A stretch of 64,000 nt of DNA from Methylobacterium gregans (GTDB lineage Bacteria > Pseudomonadota > Alphaproteobacteria > Rhizobiales > Beijerinckiaceae). Positions 36,720-46,854 of this stretch are shown here, in pieces. Each line of letters begins with the position of its first letter. The first letter of the stretch is position 1. The position numbers and the translations under genes are program-made. Location: NCBI RefSeq assembly GCF_022179245.1, contig NZ_BPQM01000059.1, positions 1-64,000 on the forward strand. Direction: 5' to 3'. The notes under the pieces were generated by a model that made no database searches, was not told the DNA's origin, and worked only from the letters and a program-made list of their open reading frames with translations.

Positions 36720-37382
36720 AGCGAGACGCCAGAGCCATTGCAGAGGTGTGCGCCTGATCCAGGCGGGTGGGAGCGGCTTCGTCCCTGAAAGAAAGTCGAA
36801 GGCGGCGCCGACGCCGATCATCACCGGAACCTCGAGCCGTCCGAGGTGGGCGTCCATCCAGAATTCTTGTTTGGGCGTACTGAGACCAACCCAGAGAATG
36901 TCGGGCTGGCACGCGTTGATCAGCTTGACCGCCGCCGCGTCCTCGTCCCGCGTCATCGGACGGAACGGTGGCGTCAAGGTGCCGACAACCTTCAGGCCCG
37001 GGAGCGTCCGCATGAGCCGCTCGCGCAAGGCGTCGGCCACACCCGGGGCGCCCCCATAGTAGAACTGCCGGTAGCCACGCTCGACAGAGAGCTCGCTGAG
37101 GCGCTGCATCAACGCTGGCCCATACACCTGGGTGGTTTGTGGATGTCCGAGCCACCGCGCCATGAGCACGATCGGCATTCCGTCCGGTACGACCAGAGCG
37201 GCCCGATCATGGATCGCCCGTAGATGCGGATCGCCCTGACATTCGATGATGCCGTGCGCGCTTGTTACACAGATAAACCCACTTTGGTTCTCCGCAATCC
37301 ACCGCGTGATATGCGCTATGACGTCATCCATCGTTACGGCATCGACGCCGACACCCAGAATGTTTGCGCGCATCTCGGACAT
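36594..37382 (-). CDS. WecG/TagA/CpsF family glycosyltransferase
   Basis: This 262-residue GT26 protein transfers a sugar, typically N-acetylmannosaminuronate or ManNAc, to a lipid-linked precursor of a surface polysaccharide. Family blocks are ICVTSAHGIIEC, LVVPDGMPIVLMARWLG, FYYGGAPGVADALRERL, DILWVGLSTPKQEFWM and IGVGAAFDFLSGTKPLPPAW followed by IRRTPLQWLWRLASEPRRLW. The length is typical. It converges with the SqdB-like gene and overlaps its 3' end. A polysaccharide biosynthesis role is inferred; no other polysaccharide genes are adjacent. Confidence 0.92.
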   Translation of the reverse strand: MSEMRANILGVGVDAVTMDDVIAHITRWIAENQSGFICVTSAHGIIECQGDPHLRAIHDRAALVVPDGMPIVLMARWLGHPQTTQVYGPALMQRLSELSVERGYRQFYYGGAPGVADALRERLMRTLPGLKVVGTLTPPFRPMTRDEDAAAVKLINACQPDILWVGLSTPKQEFWMDAHLGRLEVPVMIGVGAAFDFLSGTKPLPPAWIRRTPLQWLWRLASEPRRLWRRYIRIVPSFLWKAGLQLVYARWGARWPARKPLR

Positions 37383-37659
37383 GACGGCCTCTCCAAGCCT
37401 TTCGGAAGCCTAGCGCAGAGCTGATCTCGGCCGTAGGAGAATTTAGAGGTAGGTGGAACTTGCGCCTTCGGCCTGGCGCTTCACGAACACGGAGTTAATC
37501 CCATGTCCGCGACCACACAGTCCCGGCCTGCCGCGACGTGCCGGTCGACGACCGGGGTCTCCGAGGGGACGTGACCGACGAGCGCATGTCCAACGCGTCG
37601 TTCGCGCGAACGCCACCGAGCTCGCCTTCCCGCAGGGAGATCCCCCGCTACAATGCCTA

Positions 37660-38371
37660 GAGGCTGTTACGGACCTGTGAGCGCACCAAGTATTCAGGGA
37701 TGCAGTCCCGCCGCGCCTACCCGCCCGATGTCAGCGATGAAGAATGGGCGCTCGTCGCCCCTTACCTGACGCTGTTGCCCGAGACCGCGGGCCAGCGTGA
37801 GCACAGTCTGCGGGAGGTGTTCAACGGGCTGCGCTACGTGGTGCGGGTCGATCCGAGGAACCCTCCGCCGTGGTGGTCGACAGCCGGACGCTCCGCTCGA
37901 CGCCCGAGAGTGGCGCGCGCCGCCTGGGACGGACACAAGCGCACCCGTGGCTCGAAGCTGCACGCGGCGGTCGATACGCTCGGCCAAGTTCTGGCGCTGC
38001 ATGTCACACCCGCCGATGCCGAGGACCGCGCCGCCGTGGCCGTGCTCGCTGAGGCCGTGCAGGAGGCCACCGGTGACAGGGTCGACCTGGCCTATGTCGA
38101 TCAGGGCTACACGGGCGAGCCTGCGGCGAAGGCAGCGGCCGATCACGGCATCACCCTGGAGGTGGTGAAGCTGTCCGAAGCCAAGTGCGGCTTTGTCCTG
38201 TTGCCGCGCCGGTAGGTCGTCGAGCGCGCCTTCGCCTGGATGGCCCGCTTCCGCCGCTTGGCCCGCGACTACGAACGCTTGCCTGAGACCCTGGCCGGAT
38301 TGCACCTCGTTGCCTTCAGCGTCCTACTCCTTCGCAGGGCCGCCGACTTCGCTGCAGTTCGTAACAGCCTC
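37660..38371 (+). mobile_element. Degenerate IS5-family element with terminal inverted repeats
   Basis: Imperfect inverted repeats bound the element: GAGGCTGTTACGGAC at 37660-37674 and GTTCGTAACAGCCTC at 38357-38371, differing at one base. Both are flanked by TA, consistent with a 2-bp target duplication. At about 712 bp it is shorter than complete members because the transposase gene has an internal deletion. It is non-autonomous but could still be moved by a related transposase. Confidence 0.85.
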
Positions 38372-38374
38372 TAG
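37700..38374 (+). pseudogene. IS5-family transposase, deleted and interrupted
   Basis: The start MQSRRAYPPDVSDEEWALVA is the normal N-terminus of this DDE transposase. After FNGLRYVV the central segment with the first catalytic region is missing. A short out-of-frame piece reads VVDSRTLRSTPESGAR, and the original frame resumes at WDGHKRTRGSKLHAAVDTLG. An in-frame TAG at 38213-38215 then replaces the residue between LLPRR and [20 protein letters not shown], where the family has Trp. The frame continues to the inverted repeat. Deletion, frameshift and nonsense codon together make it inactive. Confidence 0.9.
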
Positions 38375-38909
38375 CCCAACTGGCGACCCTCTAATCTCCG
38401 GACACCATCGAAGCGGCACTTGGCCCGGACGGCTCGGAGATGGCCGTTCGATGTGGCACCTCAACGCTGACGACGGCGGCCTTTAGCTCGGGTCATGACG
38501 TCGCCGAGCATCATGACGGATGGCATCTCGGCTCGAAGCACTCTGAGGAACACCGAAAGGCTACGCTTCAGCTCCCTTGTCTCAGCGAGCATGACGACAT
38601 GCTTGGTGTGGACCGGGCCTGCCAATCGTGCCTGGCCAGTACTCCCGTAGGGAGGTCCGGTCGATCCTGTGCCGTCATCGGCTATGCTGGCGGGCCGAGC
38701 GGACCGGCCGCCCGAATGGCGGGTGCATGAAACGGCAGCTGAGGACGATTGCAGGGAAAGCCCAGCAGGCGCTCAGTGCGGGCGTTCACGTTGCCGCATG
38801 CGCACGATGGCGCGGACGATGGGCGTCGCATCCGCCTCGATACGATTGGGATTCTGGGCTCTTCCACCTTCGTTGAGCTCGCGGTCCGAGTGGCTTATGC
38901 AGTGGCACC
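38372..38909. other. Intergenic region, about 540 bp
   Basis: Open frames on both strands lack recognisable domains. Nothing else is identified. It lies between the IS5 remnant and ygiQ and may contain IS-flanking debris. Confidence 0.45.
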
Positions 38910-40961
38910 ATGGACACCCGCGCTTCCGCCGAACAATCCTCGGCTCCCCTGCAGCCCCTGGCCTGCAAACCGCGGCCTGCCGACAAGGCGGCGCCGTTCC
39001 TGCCGATGAGCCGCGCCGAGATGGCCGCGCTCGGCTGGGACGCTTGCGATATCGTGCTGGTGACGGGCGATGCCTACGTCGATCATCCCAGCTTCGGCAT
39101 GGCCATCATCGGCCGGCTGCTCGAGGGGCAGGGGTTCCGGGTCGGCATCATCGCGCAGCCCGACTGGCAGTCGGCGGAGCCGTTCAAGGCTCTCGGCAAG
39201 CCGACGCTGTTCTTTGGCGTTACCGGCGGCAACCTCGATTCGATGGTCAACCGCTACACGGCGGATCGCCGCCTGCGCCACGACGACGCCTACACGGCCG
39301 GCGGAGAGGGCGGAAAGCGCCCGGACCGCTGCACCATCGTCTACACGCAGCGCTGCCGCGAGGCCTACAAGGACGTGCCGGTCGTGCTCGGCGGCATCGA
39401 AGCCTCGCTGCGCCGGATCGCGCACTACGATTACTGGTCGGACAAGGTGCGCCGCTCGATCCTGGCGGACGCGAAGGCGGATCTGCTCCTTTATGGCAAT
39501 GCCGAGCGCGCCGTGGTCGAGGTGGCCAACCGCCTCGCGGCCGGCGAGGCGCCGCACCAACTCGACTCGGTCCGCGGCGTCGCGCTGTTCCGTCGCGTGC
39601 CCGAGCATTACACCGAGCTGCCCGCCGACGACCTCGACTCCACGGACGAGGCCGCCGCCCGCCGGCCCGGCGAGACCGTGATCCGGCTGCCCGCCTACGA
39701 CGAGGTCAAGGACGACAAGGAGGCTTATGCCCGCGCCTCGCGCGTGCTGCATCGCGAGGCCAATCCGGGCAACGCCCGCCCGCTGGTGCAGCGCCACGGC
39801 GACCGCGACCTATGGCTGAACCCGCCGCCGATCCCGCTCTCCAGCGACGAGATGGATGCGGTCTACGACCTGCCCTACGCCCGCGCACCCCATCCGTCCT
39901 ACGGCGACGCGAAGATCCCCGCCTGGGACATGATCAAGTTCTCAGTGACGATCATGCGCGGCTGCTTTGGCGGCTGCACCTTCTGCTCCATTACCGAGCA
40001 CGAGGGCCGCGTCATCCAGAACCGCTCGGAGGGCTCGATCCTGCGCGAGATCGAGCGGATCCGCGACAAGACGCCGGGGTTCACGGGCGTAATCTCGGAT
40101 GTCGGCGGGCCCACCGCCAACATGTACCGGATGGCCTGCAAGGACCCGAAGATCGAGGCAGCCTGTCGGCTGCCCTCCTGCGTCTTCCCGGATATCTGCC
40201 CGAACCTGAACACCTCGCACGACGACCTGATCCGGCTGTACCGCAAGGTCCGCGAGGTGAAGGGCGTCAAGAAGGTGATGGTCGCCTCCGGGGTGCGCTA
40301 CGACCTCGCGGTCCGAAGCCCCGAATACGTGAAGGAGCTGGTGACCCACCACGTCGGCGGACGTCTCAAGATTGCGCCCGAGCACACCGAGCGCGGGCCC
40401 CTCGATCTGATGATGAAGCCGGGGATCGGCACCTACGACCGCTTCAAGGAGATGTTCGACGAAGCAGCTAAGCAGGCGGGCAAGAAGTACTACCTGATCC
40501 CGTACTTCATCGCGGCCCATCCCGGCACGACCGACGAGGACATGCTGCACCTCGCGCTCTGGCTCAAGAAGAACGATTACCGCGCCGACCAGGTGCAGAC
40601 GTTCCTGCCCTCGCCGATGGCGACCGCGACGGCCATGTACCACACCGAGGTCAACACGCTGAAAGGTGTGCGGCGCGGCGGCAGCGAGCCGGTCGAGGCC
40701 ATCAAAGGGATGCGGCAGCGGCGCCTCCACAAGGCGTTCCTGCGCTACCATGACCCCGAGAATTGGCCCCTGTTGCGCGAGGCGCTGCGCGAGATGGGCC
40801 GCGCCGACCTGATCGGGCCGCGGCCGGACCAGCTCGTGCCGTTCTCGCAGCCGCCAGGAACGGGCTCGGGCGCGGGCAAGGGGCGCGGCCAGCCGCGACC
40901 CACTTATCGCCCAAGTAGCGGGCAGCACTTCACCACGAAGGGCGTGCCGCTGCGGAAGTGA
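38910..40961 (+). CDS. YgiQ family radical SAM protein
   Basis: This protein of 683 residues belongs to the YgiQ (UPF0313) family. The N-terminal half (about 1-330) is a cobalamin-binding-like region with [20 protein letters not shown] near the start. The radical SAM core begins at [18 protein letters not shown], where C352, C356 and C359 form the CxxxCxxC [4Fe-4S] site. Further blocks are [31 protein letters not shown] and [19 protein letters not shown]. The biochemical reaction is unknown. The ATG at 38910 gives the normal family length. Confidence 0.93.
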   Translation: MDTRASAEQSSAPLQPLACKPRPADKAAPFLPMSRAEMAALGWDACDIVLVTGDAYVDHPSFGMAIIGRLLEGQGFRVGIIAQPDWQSAEPFKALGKPTLFFGVTGGNLDSMVNRYTADRRLRHDDAYTAGGEGGKRPDRCTIVYTQRCREAYKDVPVVLGGIEASLRRIAHYDYWSDKVRRSILADAKADLLLYGNAERAVVEVANRLAAGEAPHQLDSVRGVALFRRVPEHYTELPADDLDSTDEAAARRPGETVIRLPAYDEVKDDKEAYARASRVLHREANPGNARPLVQRHGDRDLWLNPPPIPLSSDEMDAVYDLPYARAPHPSYGDAKIPAWDMIKFSVTIMRGCFGGCTFCSITEHEGRVIQNRSEGSILREIERIRDKTPGFTGVISDVGGPTANMYRMACKDPKIEAACRLPSCVFPDICPNLNTSHDDLIRLYRKVREVKGVKKVMVASGVRYDLAVRSPEYVKELVTHHVGGRLKIAPEHTERGPLDLMMKPGIGTYDRFKEMFDEAAKQAGKKYYLIPYFIAAHPGTTDEDMLHLALWLKKNDYRADQVQTFLPSPMATATAMYHTEVNTLKGVRRGGSEPVEAIKGMRQRRLHKAFLRYHDPENWPLLREALREMGRADLIGPRPDQLVPFSQPPGTGSGAGKGRGQPRPTYRPSSGQHFTTKGVPLRK

Positions 40962-40968
40962 CGGCTCC

Positions 40969-42828
40969 TTATCGGTAGGCCGCCGCCTGCAGCTCGAACA
41001 GTTCGGCGTAGCGGCCGCCGCTCTCGACCAACTCCTCGTGTGTGCCGGCCTCCCGCACCCGGCCGTCCCCGAGCACGACGATCCGGTCGGCCTGGCGCAC
41101 GCTCGAGAAGCGGTGCGAGATCAGCAGTGCGGTGCGTCCGAGCGCGAGCGCGCGAAAGCGGGCAAACACCTCTGCCTCCGCGCGGGCGTCGAGCGCTGCG
41201 GTCGGCTCGTCCAGGACCAGCACTTCGGCCTCTCGCATATAGGCGCGTGCGATCGCGAGCTTCTGCCACTCGCCCCCGGACAGGTCGACCCCGTCTTCGA
41301 AGCGCCGTCCCAGCCGCTGGCCGTAGCCCGCCGGCAGCCGCCCCACCACCGCGTCGGCCAGTGCGCGCGCCGCCGCACTCTCGATCAGGGCCGCGTCTTC
41401 CCGCGCCGCGATGCGCCCGACCGCGATGTTCTCGCCCGCCGTGAGATCGAAGCGGACGAAGTCCTGGAAGATCACGCCGATGCGTGTCCGAAGTACTTCG
41501 GGGTCATAGTCGCGCAGGTCCCGCCCATCGAGCAGGATGCGCCCCTCTGTCGGGTCGTAGAGTCGCGCCATGAGCTTGACGATCGTGGTCTTGCCGCTGC
41601 CGTTCTCGCCCACCAGCGCCACGACCTCGCCGGCCTGTATCGTGAGTGAGAGGTTGCGCACCGCCCACCGCTGCGCACCCGGATAGCGGTAGCCCACCGC
41701 ATCGAACACGAAGCCGTCGCGGATCGGTGTCGGGAACGGCGCGGGATGTTCAGGAACGCGCAGACGGGGGGCGAGCGCGAGGAACCCGAACAGGTCGTCG
41801 AGGTACTGCGCCTGACTCGAAAGCTGGGAGAGGCCGAGCAGCAGCCCCTCGACGAGGCCGCGCAGACGCAGGAAGGCGCCCGTCAGGAACGTGAGGTCGC
41901 CGAGTGTGAGCGTGCTGGTGGACGTCCGCAGCGCGATCACGAGGTAGGCGAGATAGTAGGCAAGCGTGCCGAGGCTGGCGAAGAGCCCACCCGCCACGGC
42001 CCGGCGCCGCGCGAGGCGGGTGTTCTCGCGCAGCGCCCGGTCGGCGAGCGTGCCGAAGCGCTCGGCGAGGTAGCCGCTGAGGCCGAAGAGCTTGACTTCC
42101 TTGGCGCTCTCGGCACCAGCCCCGAGCTGGCGCATGTAGTCGCCCTCACGCCGATCCGGCGAGCGCTGGTAGGCAAGACGATAGCCTTGGCGGTTGAAAT
42201 GGAGCTCGTTCAGGAAGGCCGGGATCAGGGCGAGCACGAGCAGCACGACGAGCCAAGGCAGGAACGCGACGACGGCGACCGCCAGGGACAGGGCCGTGAG
42301 GCCGTCTTGGATCTGCCCGAGCAGCTGGCCCATCGGGTTCGCGCGCCAGGCGACCTGCCGCCGGGCGCGCTCCAGTCCGTCCTGCACGGCGGGATCCTCA
42401 AACTGGGCGAGATCGAGGGTAGCGGCGTGTGCCATCAGCCGGAGCGTCGTGGCATTGCCGGTCATCTCGGCCAGCACCCCGTCGACGAGACTCGTCGCGC
42501 GCCCGAGCAGGTCGGAGGCGAGCGCGAGCGCGAGCTCGACACCGATCAGCAGAGCGACCTGCCGCAGGATTGGGCTGGCGAACCAGGCCGAGGCGCTCGC
42601 CTGCGCGGCCGCATCGGCTTGCCCGGCTACAACCGTGTCGACGACGAGCTTGGCCACGTAGAGCATCAGCGCGGGCAGCGCTGCGCGGGCGATGCGCAGT
42701 CCAAGGCTAGCGAGCGTCAGGGTGCGATTCGTCGCCCAGGCGAGTTTGAACAGGGCGGGGAGGTGTCGGAGCGGACCGATCCTCGCCGCGGTTGCGCGGC
42801 GAAGCCGCTCGATGGTCGATGGATGCAA
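40969..42828 (-). CDS. ABC exporter, fused membrane and ATPase domains
   Basis: This half-transporter of about 619 residues has a membrane domain of roughly six helices (about 30-340) and a nucleotide-binding domain (about 365-615). The ATPase motifs are complete: Walker A GENGSGKTT, Q-loop IFQDFVRF, signature LSGGEWQKLAIARA, Walker B EVLVLDEPTAALDA and the switch His in LISHRFSSV. It acts as a homodimer or heterodimer exporting an unknown compound. The start is uncertain: TTG 42828 fits the family length, but the frame stays open to 43185. It converges with ygiQ with an 8-bp gap. Confidence 0.9.
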   Translation of the reverse strand: MHPSTIERLRRATAARIGPLRHLPALFKLAWATNRTLTLASLGLRIARAALPALMLYVAKLVVDTVVAGQADAAAQASASAWFASPILRQVALLIGVELALALASDLLGRATSLVDGVLAEMTGNATTLRLMAHAATLDLAQFEDPAVQDGLERARRQVAWRANPMGQLLGQIQDGLTALSLAVAVVAFLPWLVVLLVLALIPAFLNELHFNRQGYRLAYQRSPDRREGDYMRQLGAGAESAKEVKLFGLSGYLAERFGTLADRALRENTRLARRRAVAGGLFASLGTLAYYLAYLVIALRTSTSTLTLGDLTFLTGAFLRLRGLVEGLLLGLSQLSSQAQYLDDLFGFLALAPRLRVPEHPAPFPTPIRDGFVFDAVGYRYPGAQRWAVRNLSLTIQAGEVVALVGENGSGKTTIVKLMARLYDPTEGRILLDGRDLRDYDPEVLRTRIGVIFQDFVRFDLTAGENIAVGRIAAREDAALIESAAARALADAVVGRLPAGYGQRLGRRFEDGVDLSGGEWQKLAIARAYMREAEVLVLDEPTAALDARAEAEVFARFRALALGRTALLISHRFSSVRQADRIVVLGDGRVREAGTHEELVESGGRYAELFELQAAAYR

Positions 42829-43288
42829 AACCCACTTCGCGCCAGTCGGGCGTTCCCTGCTGTATGTAGGGACAACGAGCGCGCCCCGGACCGGATTGCT
42901 ACTCGTTCCGGGGCGTTGACGGCACGCGACACGATGGCACCCGCCGTCTGATGGCGGGGTCGGACCGGCCTCCGCTCGACGGAGCCGACTGCCGACGAGG
43001 CATCGGTAAGTGTTTGAGCGCGGCTGTCGCCGCGCCCGAAGGCGTCCGCCGCGCGTGCGAGCTCGTGAATTGCATCCGTCGAGGCGGCCACGCAGGGCGA
43101 CGCAACGCATATGCAACATTCTCCCGCAGGTATCATCAGCAGAGCCACCAATAGGCGTGAGCTCGTCAACAGAGGCGATCTGCATCGGCCACGCCGCGAG
43201 CTGAGCGGCTGACCGTCGGATATCACGGCTAGATTTTAGGAGATGACCATCCTAACCTGGCGGGACGCGTTGCGCTTAGGAATAATTC
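42829..43288. other. Intergenic region upstream of the ABC exporter
   Basis: It separates the divergent exporter and small secreted protein genes. The exporter frame remains open through most of it, so part may be coding if translation starts further upstream. No other feature is supported. Confidence 0.4.
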
Positions 43289-43552
43289 GTGCTGCCACGA
43301 TCTGCGCTGTTGAGTCTGTCCGCATTGGCGCTTGTTGCGAGTTCGGCTCGAGCGTTACAACCGACGGGTCAGATGGAGTTGGACTGCTCACGGTTCACGC
43401 GCAACCTGGACGGATCGTGGGGGGTGAAGCAGCCACTCGAACTTTTCAGCGAAAACGGTCGTGTCCGCATCTCTCCTGGGCCGCCGTTCAAGCCCGGTAT
43501 GTCGTTTGGAGGGCTCGACATCGCGAGGATGCTCAATGAGCAGTGCCGCTAG
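43289..43552 (+). CDS. Small exported protein, function unknown
   Basis: This 87-residue protein has a signal peptide (SALLSLSALALVASSARA). The mature part contains LDCSRFTRNLDGSWGVKQPL and ends in NEQCR, giving a likely single disulphide. CDS-like composition and a TTAGGA site 8 bases before the GTG support it. A protein of this size with the phrase about DGSWxV is reminiscent of small secreted proteins in Rhizobiales, but I do not recognise the family. It stands alone between the ABC exporter and the IS630 remnant. Confidence 0.62.
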   Translation: MLPRSALLSLSALALVASSARALQPTGQMELDCSRFTRNLDGSWGVKQPLELFSENGRVRISPGPPFKPGMSFGGLDIARMLNEQCR

Positions 43553-43569
43553 AGCCTTGTCCGCTGACG

Positions 43570-44270
43570 GAGCGACGGCCAAGGCGGCATCGTAACAGGT
43601 GGCAGCGATGCAGTTGCGGCACTCGTCTGCCGTAAAGCGAGCGACGGCCTGGCGGATGGTGTTCCACAGGTCGGGGACAGTGTGGGCCGCCGTGGTTCGC
43701 AGGAGCCCCTTCAGCTTGGCGAAGATCTGTTGAAGGGTCCCCGATCGACAGGCCGCTGGGGCTATTCCTTTAATAAGATTTCAGTCCGTACTGTATGGCG
43801 GGAGGTCGAGCAGCCTCGCCCCGGCGGCCTCGATAGCCTCGCGCACAACCGGCACCTTGTGGGCCTGCAGGTTGTCGAGGATGACGGTGTCGCCGGGCCT
43901 GAGCGCGGGGACGAGCGTGTCGGTGATGTAGGCCCGGAAGCGTGCGCCGTTGGTGGCTCCGTTGAACAGGGTGGGGGCACATAGGCCATCCCTGCGCATG
44001 GCAGCAGTGACGGTGGTTGTCTCGAAGTGCCCGTGCGGGACGGCGAGGCGGCAGCGCTCGCCCCGCGGGGCCCGACCATAGCGGCGCGCCATGTTGGTGG
44101 CCGCTGCCGTCTCGTCGAGGAAGACCAGTTTGTCGGGATCGAGGGCGTCTTGGTTCTCGAACCACGCCTCGCGAGCGCCCCTTACGTCCTCGCGCGCCTG
44201 CTCGGCGGCGTGGATCGCCCCCTTTCGAACGGGTCGAGCCGCCCCCGCCCGGTGGCGCGCGAACCTTCAG
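43570..44270 (-). pseudogene. IS630-family transposase remnant
   Basis: On the minus strand the central and C-terminal DDE region is recognisable. It begins near KGAIHAAEQAREDV, then gives LVFLDETAAATNMARRYG, GDTVILDNLQAHKV and LLDLPPYSTD. A stop follows PPYSTD where the family has a residue before NPIE. After a short scrambled stretch the frame resumes as FAKLKGLLRTTAAHTVPDLW and RFTADECRNC. The N-terminal helix-turn-helix is missing. Terminal repeats were not found, so the element boundaries are uncertain. Confidence 0.85.
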
Positions 44271-44494
44271 GAGCACTGCCAGCCCCTAGACCGGGCGCCT
44301 GCAATCGTGCCGCAGGAGGGTGATCAGGGTCAGCTCGAGCGCATCCATGGCCGATCATGTTTCCAACATCCTGCACGATGAGACCTGAAAGATTGCACAT
44401 TTAGGCAAAAATATTTGTCGTTCGACGGTGTTGAGAACGACGGGCCGGCTCGATACTGTCAAGGATATCGGGCAGTTCGGGCGGGAGCGAGTCA

Positions 44495-45067
44495 GTGGCA
44501 TCGAGGAACCCAGACGCGTGCATCCTGGTCGGAGCGCCGGTGCAGGCCGGCATCGACCGGCCCGGCTGCGACATGGGGCCAAGCGCCTACCGGGCCGCGG
44601 GCCTTGGCGACGCGGTCCGCGACCTTGGGGTCGCGGTCGAGGATGCCGGCATGGTTGTGCCGAGCCCCTTCGACGCCAGACCCGCATCCGAACCCGGCGG
44701 TGCACCATCTCGCCGAGACGGCCGGCTGGACGCGCGCGCTCGCCGAGGCCGCATTCCGCCACAGCGCCGAGGCGCGACCGATCTTCCTCGGCGGCGACCA
44801 CAGTCTCTCGGCCGGCACAGCGGCGGGAATGGCGCTGCGCTCGCTGGCCGAGGGACGGCCGCTGTTCCTACTCTGGCTGGACGCGCATGCCGACTTCCAC
44901 ACCCTTACACCACGACGAGCGGCAACCTGCACGGCGAGCCGCTCGCCTACCTCACCGGGCGGCTGGGTTTCGAGGGCTACTTCCCGCCCCTCGCCGCTGC
45001 GCTCGGTCCCGCCCGCATCAGCATGGTCGGCCGGCACATCCTCGACCGTCCAACCCGGAGCTTCTAG
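44495..45067 (+). pseudogene. rocF: Arginase (ureohydrolase family), frameshifted and truncated
   Basis: The start, GTG at 44495 after GGGAG, gives ILVGAPVQAGIDRPGCDMGP, the normal N-terminus of arginases. Near 44690 coding shifts by one frame: PIFLGGDHSLSAGTAAGMAL and LFLLWLDAHADFHTLT contain the manganese-binding GGDHS and DAHAD motifs. Near 44905 it shifts back to SGNLHGEPLAYLTGRLGF and stops after LDRPTRSF. The C-terminal third, including the DVDFLDP metal motif, is absent. The enzyme would hydrolyse arginine to ornithine and urea, which fits the ornithine cyclodeaminase gene that begins at the very next base. Two frameshifts plus truncation make it non-functional. Confidence 0.88.
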
Positions 45068-46120
45068 ATGCCCGCCTTCAACATCGTCCCGTTTGTCAGC
45101 GTCGAGAACATGATGCGCCTCGTCCACGCGGTCGGGATCGAGGCGCTGCTCACCCGCCTCGCCGCGGCGATCGCCGAGGATTTCGCGCAGTGGCACGCCT
45201 TCCACAAAACGCCCCGCATCGCCGCCCACAGCCCGGACGGCGTCATCGAGCTGATGCCGACGAGCGACGGGACGACCTACGGCTTCAAGTACGTCAACGG
45301 CCACCCGAGCAACACCGTCGGCGGGCGCCAGACCGTGACCGCCTTCGGGGTGCTGGCCGATGTCGGCAACGGCTACCCGGTGCTCATCACCGAGATGACC
45401 CTGCTCACGGCCCTGCGCACCGCCGCCACTTCGGCGCTTGCCGCGCGCCATCTTGCGCGCCCGAATTCGCGCACGATGGCAGTGATCGGCAACGGCGCCC
45501 AGGCCGAGTTCCAGGCGCTAGCCTTCCGCGCGCTCCTCGGGGTCGACGCCCTGCGCCTCTACGACATCGACCCGGCGGCGACTAGGAAGTGCCTGCGCAA
45601 CCTCGCCGGCCTCGGCTTCGACCTCACAGCCTGCACCAACACCGCGGAGGCTCTGCGTGGCGCCGACATCGTCACCACCGTGACGGCTGACAAGCGCAAC
45701 GCCGTCATCCTCGGCGACAACCTGGTCGGGGAGGGGGTGCACGTCAACGCCGTCGGGGGTGATTGCCCAGGCAAGACCGAGTTGGCGCCGGAGGTGCTGC
45801 GCCGCGCCGACCTGTTTGTCGAGTACGAGCCGCAGACCCGCATCGAGGGCGAGATCCAGCAACTCGCCCCGGACCATCCGGTCACCGAACTTTGGCGGGT
45901 CCTGGCCGGCGACGCGCTCGGGCGCACGGATCCGCGGCAGATCACGGTGTTCGACTCGGTCGGCTTCGCGATCGAGGATTTCTCGGCCCTGCGCACCGTG
46001 CGCGACCTGCTCGCCGAGTACCCCTATTACGAGGACCTCGACCTCCTCGCCGACCCGGATGATCCCCGCGACCTGTTCGGCATGCTGCAGCGGGCGAGGC
46101 CGCCGCGACCGGCCGCGTGA
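45068..46120 (+). CDS. ocd: Ornithine cyclodeaminase
   Basis: This 350-residue NAD-dependent enzyme converts L-ornithine to L-proline and ammonia. The N-terminal substrate domain has IELMPTSDGTTYGFKYVNGH, holding the catalytic Lys, and VLITEMTLLTALRTAATSAL. The Rossmann domain begins with MAVIGNGAQAEFQALAFRAL, followed by LYDIDPAATRKC. DSVGFAIEDFSAL lies near the end with the catalytic Asp. The length is typical. It starts directly after the arginase relic and heads a pathway to PutA encoded on the opposite strand 730 bp away: arginine to ornithine to proline to glutamate. Confidence 0.93.
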   Translation: MPAFNIVPFVSVENMMRLVHAVGIEALLTRLAAAIAEDFAQWHAFHKTPRIAAHSPDGVIELMPTSDGTTYGFKYVNGHPSNTVGGRQTVTAFGVLADVGNGYPVLITEMTLLTALRTAATSALAARHLARPNSRTMAVIGNGAQAEFQALAFRALLGVDALRLYDIDPAATRKCLRNLAGLGFDLTACTNTAEALRGADIVTTVTADKRNAVILGDNLVGEGVHVNAVGGDCPGKTELAPEVLRRADLFVEYEPQTRIEGEIQQLAPDHPVTELWRVLAGDALGRTDPRQITVFDSVGFAIEDFSALRTVRDLLAEYPYYEDLDLLADPDDPRDLFGMLQRARPPRPAA

Positions 46121-46854
46121 GGCGGCCCTCAGACGACCGTCCTGGTCGGAGACAATGCGACGCTCGTCGTATCGACCGATGCCCACGTCTTATACCCTCT
46201 CGCCTTCGCATCGACGTGTCGATGCGAAGGCGTCCGGCGCATGAGCGCTAACGCCCGTTCGGGCGCACGGGAAAGAGGGAAGGGGACCGAACTGATGGCC
46301 ATGGAATGTGCTCAGAACCGCCAGATTCCGCAGATGGTGTTCCGACCTGACTCGCAGCGACACAGCAAGGCGGCGCCATTCCGATACAACGACGCGATCC
46401 TAGAGCAGAGGCCGGTCGGGATGGTACACTCCCCAACGGCGGGATCAGCGACAATCTCACCGACAAGGCCCTGTTCAAGAGGATCTCTGTGCGGCTCGGC
46501 GTGAAGCCCGGCGCTTAGGCGCCGGTCTCCTCCGGCGGCGCTGTGAGGGGGCGCTCGTGACCCCTCTCAGTCTTTCATGATGTCCGCTTCACGAATTCGC
46601 CAAAGTCGGATTCCTACAGATCTTTTTTAAAATCTCGTTTCGAATATTCATAGCTTGTATTCCAATCAAACGTCCGAAGATGTGTTGTTTAGCGTGTAAA
46701 TATATCATGCTGACCGGAACGGTAGGGCCAGTTGGAACCGCCAATGTTCTCTTCGGGATACATGAGCGTAAGAAGCAGCCGTTCGACGAATCGCGCCAGC
46801 CGATCGAATGCCGTTGGCGCACTTCGGCGAGCACGGTTTATAGGCTGAAGCAGA
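46121..46854. other. Intergenic region between convergent ocd and putA
   Basis: It holds the perfect hairpin at 46201-46232. Further right a possible gene relic reads GISDNLTDKALFKRISVRLG before a TAG at 46516, without a start in frame. The part from 46590 to 46700 is AT-rich. No intact gene is supported. Confidence 0.45.
46201..46232. terminator. Perfect 15-bp-stem hairpin between convergent genes
   Basis: CGCCTTCGCATCGAC (46201-46215) and GTCGATGCGAAGGCG (46218-46232) are exact complements with only GT between them. The very stable stem lies 80 bp beyond the ocd stop and in the 3' flank of putA. It lacks a clear T-run, so it could be a terminator or a mobile palindromic repeat. Confidence 0.55.

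Noticed and set aside
41746..42951. A 401-codon plus-strand frame opposite the ABC exporter
   Set aside because: It is a shadow of the exporter's membrane domain. Walker motifs are read only on the minus strand.
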